A stretch of DNA of 8,619 nt from Candidatus Galligastranaerophilus intestinigallinarum (GTDB lineage Bacteria > Cyanobacteriota > Vampirovibrionia > Gastranaerophilales > Gastranaerophilaceae), in contig DVKW01000243.1 of NCBI GenBank assembly GCA_018715855.1, forward strand, positions 1-8,619, in the 5' to 3' direction. How positions within the stretch are numbered: position 1 is the first letter of the stretch; each line of letters begins with the position of its first letter. Shown piece by piece: positions 5,807 through 8,619 of the stretch. Made by a program: the position numbers and the translations under genes. Under the pieces are notes generated by a model. That model was not told the origin of the DNA. It made no database searches and saw nothing but the letters and a program-made list of their open reading frames with translations.

Positions 5807-7597
5807 ATGAAGGGTATTTTTAAAAAAAGTTTAATTTTACTTGGTTTGTTTTTATTTGGTTTTTCAATGGCAGCAAATGCGCAAGCGCCAAATGTTCCAT
5901 ACGCCGCCCTAAAAGAAGAAATTTCATCCAAACACCAGCTTTTATCTTTTACAACAAGAAGAATAAGCGCCAAATATCCATCCGAAGTTGTAAACAAAGC
6001 AGGTGAAAACTTCCCAGGCCACAGAGGCCCGGGGCAATTAGTTGTTTATTTTTCAGGCTTCGGGGAAACAACGGGAACAAACGAATACGGTACAGAAGCC
6101 GTTATTCAAGATAATGTTGTTGTTAAATTAACGGGTGCCGATTCAATTATTCCAAAAAACGGCTTTGTTGTTTCAGGCCACGGCTCAAGCAAAACTTGGA
6201 TTAAACAGAACCTTAAAATAGGCACAAAAGTTTTAATAGACGGCAACACAATTATAGCCTATATTACCCCTGATAGCTTTGTTTATCAGGCAAAATCAAA
6301 AATAGAAGAAGCTGAACAATTTTTATCAAATGCAAAAAAATCCGATGCCAAAACAAGCGAAGATAAAAAGGCGGCATATTACCTTAAAAAAGCAAAAAGC
6401 GAATATAAAAAGGCCGAACGTTCAAGAGAAAGGCTTAAAAAACCATATGCGGAATCTTCCATAAGATTTTCAAATTTGGCAATTAAATATGCTCTTCCAT
6501 ACATTGAAAGCGAATTTAAGGGTGTTTGGTTAAGGCCGACAGAAAGAAACAGATATGAAATTCAAAGAACTTTGGATAAAATTCAAGAAACAGGCATAAA
6601 AGAAGTTTTTTTGGAAACTTATTTCCACGGTTATACAATTTACCCCTCAAAGGTTATGAAAAAATATGGGCTTACAATTCAAAACCCAAAATTTTTAATG
6701 TATGACCCTTTGGCAGTTTATGTTGAAGAAGCACACAAAAGAGGGCTTAAAATTCACTGCTGGTTTGAATCTTTTTATATAGGAAACGTTAACCCGAGTT
6801 ATGATGATAAAAGTATTCTTTCAAAATATCCTTCTTGGGGGAATAAAAACCTTGCAAATTATGATGCGACGGGTTATGTAAAACACAAAGCGGAACATAA
6901 CGGCTTTTTCTTAGACCCTGCAAACCCCGAAGTTACTGCATTTTTAGTGGAATTATTAAATGAAATTCCAAGGCTCTATAAAGTTGATGGAATAAACCTT
7001 GATTATACAAGATACCCAACAAGCCAAAGGTCTGATGTTAAAAATTATCAGCAGTCGCATTGGGGCTATACCGATGCTGCAAGAAAAGAATTTATGGAAT
7101 TATATGAAGTTGACCCTGTTGAAATTGAAGCAGACAGTGTTTTGTGGAAGAAATGGAGCGAATACAGGCGAGATAAAATTTACAACTATGTAAAACAAGC
7201 AAGAGAAACGCTTTTAGCTACAACATACGGCAGAAAGTTTTTATTTTCGGCGGTAATTTTCCCCGATTATAATGTTTGTTTGGAAACAAAACAGCAAGAT
7301 TGGGCAAAATGGTCAAGAGAAAATTTAGTTGATGCAATGACGCCTTTAATTTTAACGTCGGATAATGAACTTTTTTCTAAAATTTTAAAGGAAGTTAAAA
7401 CAAGAGCATCTAATAAAACGCAAATTTTAACAGGGCTTTTTGTAGGGTTTATGGATGCAGAACCCGAAGAACTTTTAAAACAAATAAGCGTTGCAAGGGG
7501 CTTGAAATCAGAAGGAATTATTCTTTTTGATTGGGCACACTTGCCTGTAAAATATCAAGAAGCCTTAAAATACAGAGTGTTTCTCCCCAAGAAATAG
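5807..7597 (+). CDS. Secreted GHL10 (DUF187) family glycosyl hydrolase-like protein
   Basis: The product has 596 residues. A signal peptide is clear: KKS charge, a hydrophobic run LILLGLFLFGFSMA, then ANA|QA with likely cleavage after residue 25. A beta-rich domain follows (about 44-155), including GTNEYGTEAVIQDN (90-103) and IPKNGFVVSGHG (115-126). It resembles the N-terminal part of phosphodiester-glycosidase (NAGPA)-like proteins, an impression from motif style only. Residues 162-232 are lysine/glutamate-rich and look like a helical coiled-coil linker. The GHL10 barrel spans about 236-590: FKGVWLRP (237-244), EVFLETYFHG (266-275), RGLKIHCWFESF (312-323), FFLDPANPEV (367-376) and the signature VDGINLDYTRYP (393-404), with D394/D399 as candidate active-site residues. 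E. coli DigH (YddW), a GHL10 member, cleaves denuded peptidoglycan strands, so a wall-glycan role is likely. Start: ATG at 5807 after GCGGA; a TATAAA at 5781-5786 could be its -10 box. It has no good plus-strand terminator. Confidence 0.9.
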   Translation: MKGIFKKSLILLGLFLFGFSMAANAQAPNVPYAALKEEISSKHQLLSFTTRRISAKYPSEVVNKAGENFPGHRGPGQLVVYFSGFGETTGTNEYGTEAVIQDNVVVKLTGADSIIPKNGFVVSGHGSSKTWIKQNLKIGTKVLIDGNTIIAYITPDSFVYQAKSKIEEAEQFLSNAKKSDAKTSEDKKAAYYLKKAKSEYKKAERSRERLKKPYAESSIRFSNLAIKYALPYIESEFKGVWLRPTERNRYEIQRTLDKIQETGIKEVFLETYFHGYTIYPSKVMKKYGLTIQNPKFLMYDPLAVYVEEAHKRGLKIHCWFESFYIGNVNPSYDDKSILSKYPSWGNKNLANYDATGYVKHKAEHNGFFLDPANPEVTAFLVELLNEIPRLYKVDGINLDYTRYPTSQRSDVKNYQQSHWGYTDAARKEFMELYEVDPVEIEADSVLWKKWSEYRRDKIYNYVKQARETLLATTYGRKFLFSAVIFPDYNVCLETKQQDWAKWSRENLVDAMTPLILTSDNELFSKILKEVKTRASNKTQILTGLFVGFMDAEPEELLKQISVARGLKSEGIILFDWAHLPVKYQEALKYRVFLPKK

Positions 7598-7649
7598 ATG
7601 CTTGCAAAGTAATATTGAAATGCGGCGCAAAGAATATGCGTTAAGTTTG

Positions 7650-7655
7650 TATAAT
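7650..7655 (+). promoter_or_regulatory. Perfect TATAAT box upstream of the pilin leader region
   Basis: TATAAT lies 52 bases after the GHL10 stop. The best-spaced -35 hexamer (7627-7632, GCAAAG) is poor, so support is weak. If used, it would start a leader of about 250 nt that passes through both hairpins and the repeat element before reaching the pilin ATG. Confidence 0.25.
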
Positions 7656-7665
7656 AAATAATTGT

Positions 7666-7685
7666 GTTGGGGCAAAAACCCCAAC
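7666..7685. other. GC-rich hairpin after the GHL10 gene
   Basis: GTTGGGG (7666-7672) and CCCCAAC (7679-7685) pair perfectly around the loop CAAAAA. No U-tract follows on either strand, so it is not a classical intrinsic terminator. It may protect the 3' end of the GHL10 mRNA or be part of a leader. Confidence 0.55.
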
Positions 7686-7701
7686 CTGTAAGTTTAAAAT
7701 T

Positions 7702-7731
7702 AAAAAAAGCCTTTCTTAAAAAAAGAAAGGC
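7702..7731 (-). terminator. Intrinsic terminator facing the minus strand
   Basis: GCCTTTCTT (7709-7717) and AAGAAAGGC (7723-7731) make a 9-bp stem with a 5-base loop. In the minus direction the stem runs straight into T7 (7708-7702). In the plus direction it is followed by GAAAATG and cannot act well. Both neighbouring genes are on the plus strand, so this terminator has no known minus-strand gene to serve. Confidence 0.7.
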
Positions 7732-7750
7732 GAAAATGAAAAGATAGCGA

Positions 7751-7877
7751 AAATTCCGTAGCACGGATGTGAGGTGAAACCGAACGAAGTGCGCCAAGGC
7801 GAACGATTGACGGAGCGACTGAAACCTTTTTAAGGTTTCAAAAGCGAAGTTCAAAATTAGTGAGCCGCTAGGAATTT
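7751..7877. repeat. Intergenic fold-capable element with end inverted repeats and internal repeats
   Basis: The ends pair: AAATTCC-G-TAGC (7751-7762) with GCTAGGAATTT (7867-7877), 11 base pairs with one bulged G. Inside are a 9-bp hairpin TGAAACCTT/AAGGTTTCA (7820-7828, 7832-7840), a small hairpin TCCGT/ACGGA (7755-7759, 7763-7767), two copies of ACGGA-(5 or 7 bases)-TGAAACC (7763-7781, 7810-7826) and two copies of CGAACGA (7781-7787, 7800-7806). A hand count gives 58 G/C of 127 (about 46%), clearly above the surrounding AT-rich DNA. No convincing reading frame or ribosome site is present. It could be a small non-autonomous mobile repeat, a REP-like element or a structured RNA; no target-site duplication is evident. 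Confidence 0.5.
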
Positions 7878-7914
7878 CAAGACAAGGCAAAACAAAATAA
7901 TGAAAGGATAAATT

Positions 7915-8619
7915 ATGAAAAGATTTAAGAAAGGTTTTACATTAGCGGAAGTTTTAATAACTTTAGCTATTATTGGCGTTGTTGCAGCGTTAACAATTCC
8001 ATCTGTAATCAGTAACTCTCAACAACAAGAATTTAAAACAGGATTAAGAAAAGCAGTTTCTGTTTTAAATAGTGCCATCACAATGAATATGGCAATAGAT
8101 GGGGAAACGCCATATGATAATTCCAATTTAATGGGTTATTTGATGAAACATATGTCAATCATTGAAACCACAAATAATCTCGCAGGGAAATTTCACATTG
8201 CATCAAATAGTGTTGGCTATAGTTATGGCAATGCAGCTTTTTACACTAATGATGGCATGCGATTTGAATTTAGAAGCGGCGGAACAGATTTTGACCACTT
8301 AAAATTATATGAAAATCCAAGCATACATGTGTGCATGGGAAATGTTATAAGCAATGAAAATTATGAAAGTGATATTTGGAAATCTTGCAATGGCTGCGGT
8401 TCATACGGTTTAAACAACAATACAGATAAAACAACCAAACCGCCCTGCCTTGTTACGGTAGATGTGAACGGGGATAGGAAGCCAAACCCTGATAACGTTA
8501 ACTGTAAGCAAAATTCTTGTGCAAAACCTTATAAATATTCTGACCCATTGGGTTTAAGATTAACCGATATGTTTACCATTATGATTACAGACAAACAAGC
8601 AATTCCTTATGGTGTCGCA
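7915..8619 (+). CDS. Type IV pilin/pseudopilin-like protein (3' end beyond window)
   Basis: The frame is open from ATG 7915 to the window edge (235 residues seen). AAAGGA (7903-7908) sits 6 bases upstream. The leader MKRFKKG is followed by FTLAEVLITLAIIGVVAAL: a class III signal with cleavage expected after G7, phenylalanine at +1 and glutamate at +5. The hydrophobic N-terminal helix runs to about residue 32. The rest is a globular head with six cysteines seen (140, 158, 161, 178, 197, 202), including CNGC (158-161). An acidic TVDVNGDRKPNPDN stretch (181-194) is reminiscent of a calcium-binding loop. Near the end LTDMFTIMITDKQAIP is a motif I associate with Gastranaerophilales pilin-like proteins. 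After PilD processing it would join a type IV pilus or type II secretion-like filament. Whether it is a major pilin, minor pilin or pseudopilin cannot be told. The C-terminus is missing only because the window ends. Confidence 0.92.
   Translation, partial: MKRFKKGFTLAEVLITLAIIGVVAALTIPSVISNSQQQEFKTGLRKAVSVLNSAITMNMAIDGETPYDNSNLMGYLMKHMSIIETTNNLAGKFHIASNSVGYSYGNAAFYTNDGMRFEFRSGGTDFDHLKLYENPSIHVCMGNVISNENYESDIWKSCNGCGSYGLNNNTDKTTKPPCLVTVDVNGDRKPNPDNVNCKQNSCAKPYKYSDPLGLRLTDMFTIMITDKQAIPYGVA

Noticed and set aside
7751..7877. CRISPR array
   Set aside because: The internal repeats are short, only two copies each and unevenly spaced; no cas genes are present.
7555..7890. A 111-residue minus-strand frame across the GHL10 end and the intergenic element
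   Set aside because: It overlaps a confirmed gene end, has no ribosome site, contains the terminator hairpin and has low-complexity Phe/Leu/Arg composition. It reads like translated repeat DNA.

Overview
The window is AT-rich chromosomal DNA carrying mostly housekeeping and pilus-related genes. The best guess at the organism is a non-photosynthetic relative of cyanobacteria (class Vampirovibrionia/Melainabacteria, order Gastranaerophilales). This is an inference. It rests on the pilin start MKRFKKGFTLAEVLITLAII with its DVNG and late LTDMFTIMI motifs, a group 3 (SigB/SigF/SigG-like) sigma factor, a GHL10-type glycosyl hydrolase, an iron-dependent alcohol dehydrogenase that suits a fermenter, and low GC. 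A 16S or marker-gene tree would be needed to confirm it.

Layout: bases 1-434 (+) hold the 3' end of hemW, closed by a bidirectional terminator shared with the convergent small heat-shock gene (471-929, -). An iron-containing alcohol dehydrogenase (1092-2303, -) and a 97-residue orphan protein (2506-2799, -) follow, each with its own terminator. Next comes a tight minus-strand cluster, read as upp (5363-4689), a sigma factor (4685-3882) and the prepilin peptidase pilD (3889-2900). The gap between the first two is 3 nt and the last two overlap by 8 nt. A divergent intergenic region (5364-5489) has promoters facing both ways. From it the plus strand carries secG (5490-5717) and a secreted GHL10 protein (5807-7597). 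The last gene is a prepilin-type protein that runs off the window edge (7915-8619, +).

The genes join two themes. The first is cell envelope and secretion: SecG (Sec translocon), GHL10 (probably periplasmic glycan hydrolysis), PilD (prepilin processing) and the pilin (a likely PilD substrate). The second is metabolism and stress: HemW, Upp, alcohol dehydrogenase and Hsp20. The sigma factor is translationally tied to pilD. In cyanobacteria the group 3 factor SigF controls pilus genes, so a sigma-pilus link is plausible. A sequence resembling the recalled SigF promoter consensus lies just upstream of the alcohol dehydrogenase.

The most unusual stretch is the 317-bp gap 7598-7914. It contains a GC-richer, internally repetitive, fold-capable element bounded by an imperfect inverted repeat, next to an intrinsic terminator that points against the flanking genes. 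No CRISPR array, insertion sequence, tRNA or rRNA was seen, and I found no clear new defence or mobile system.
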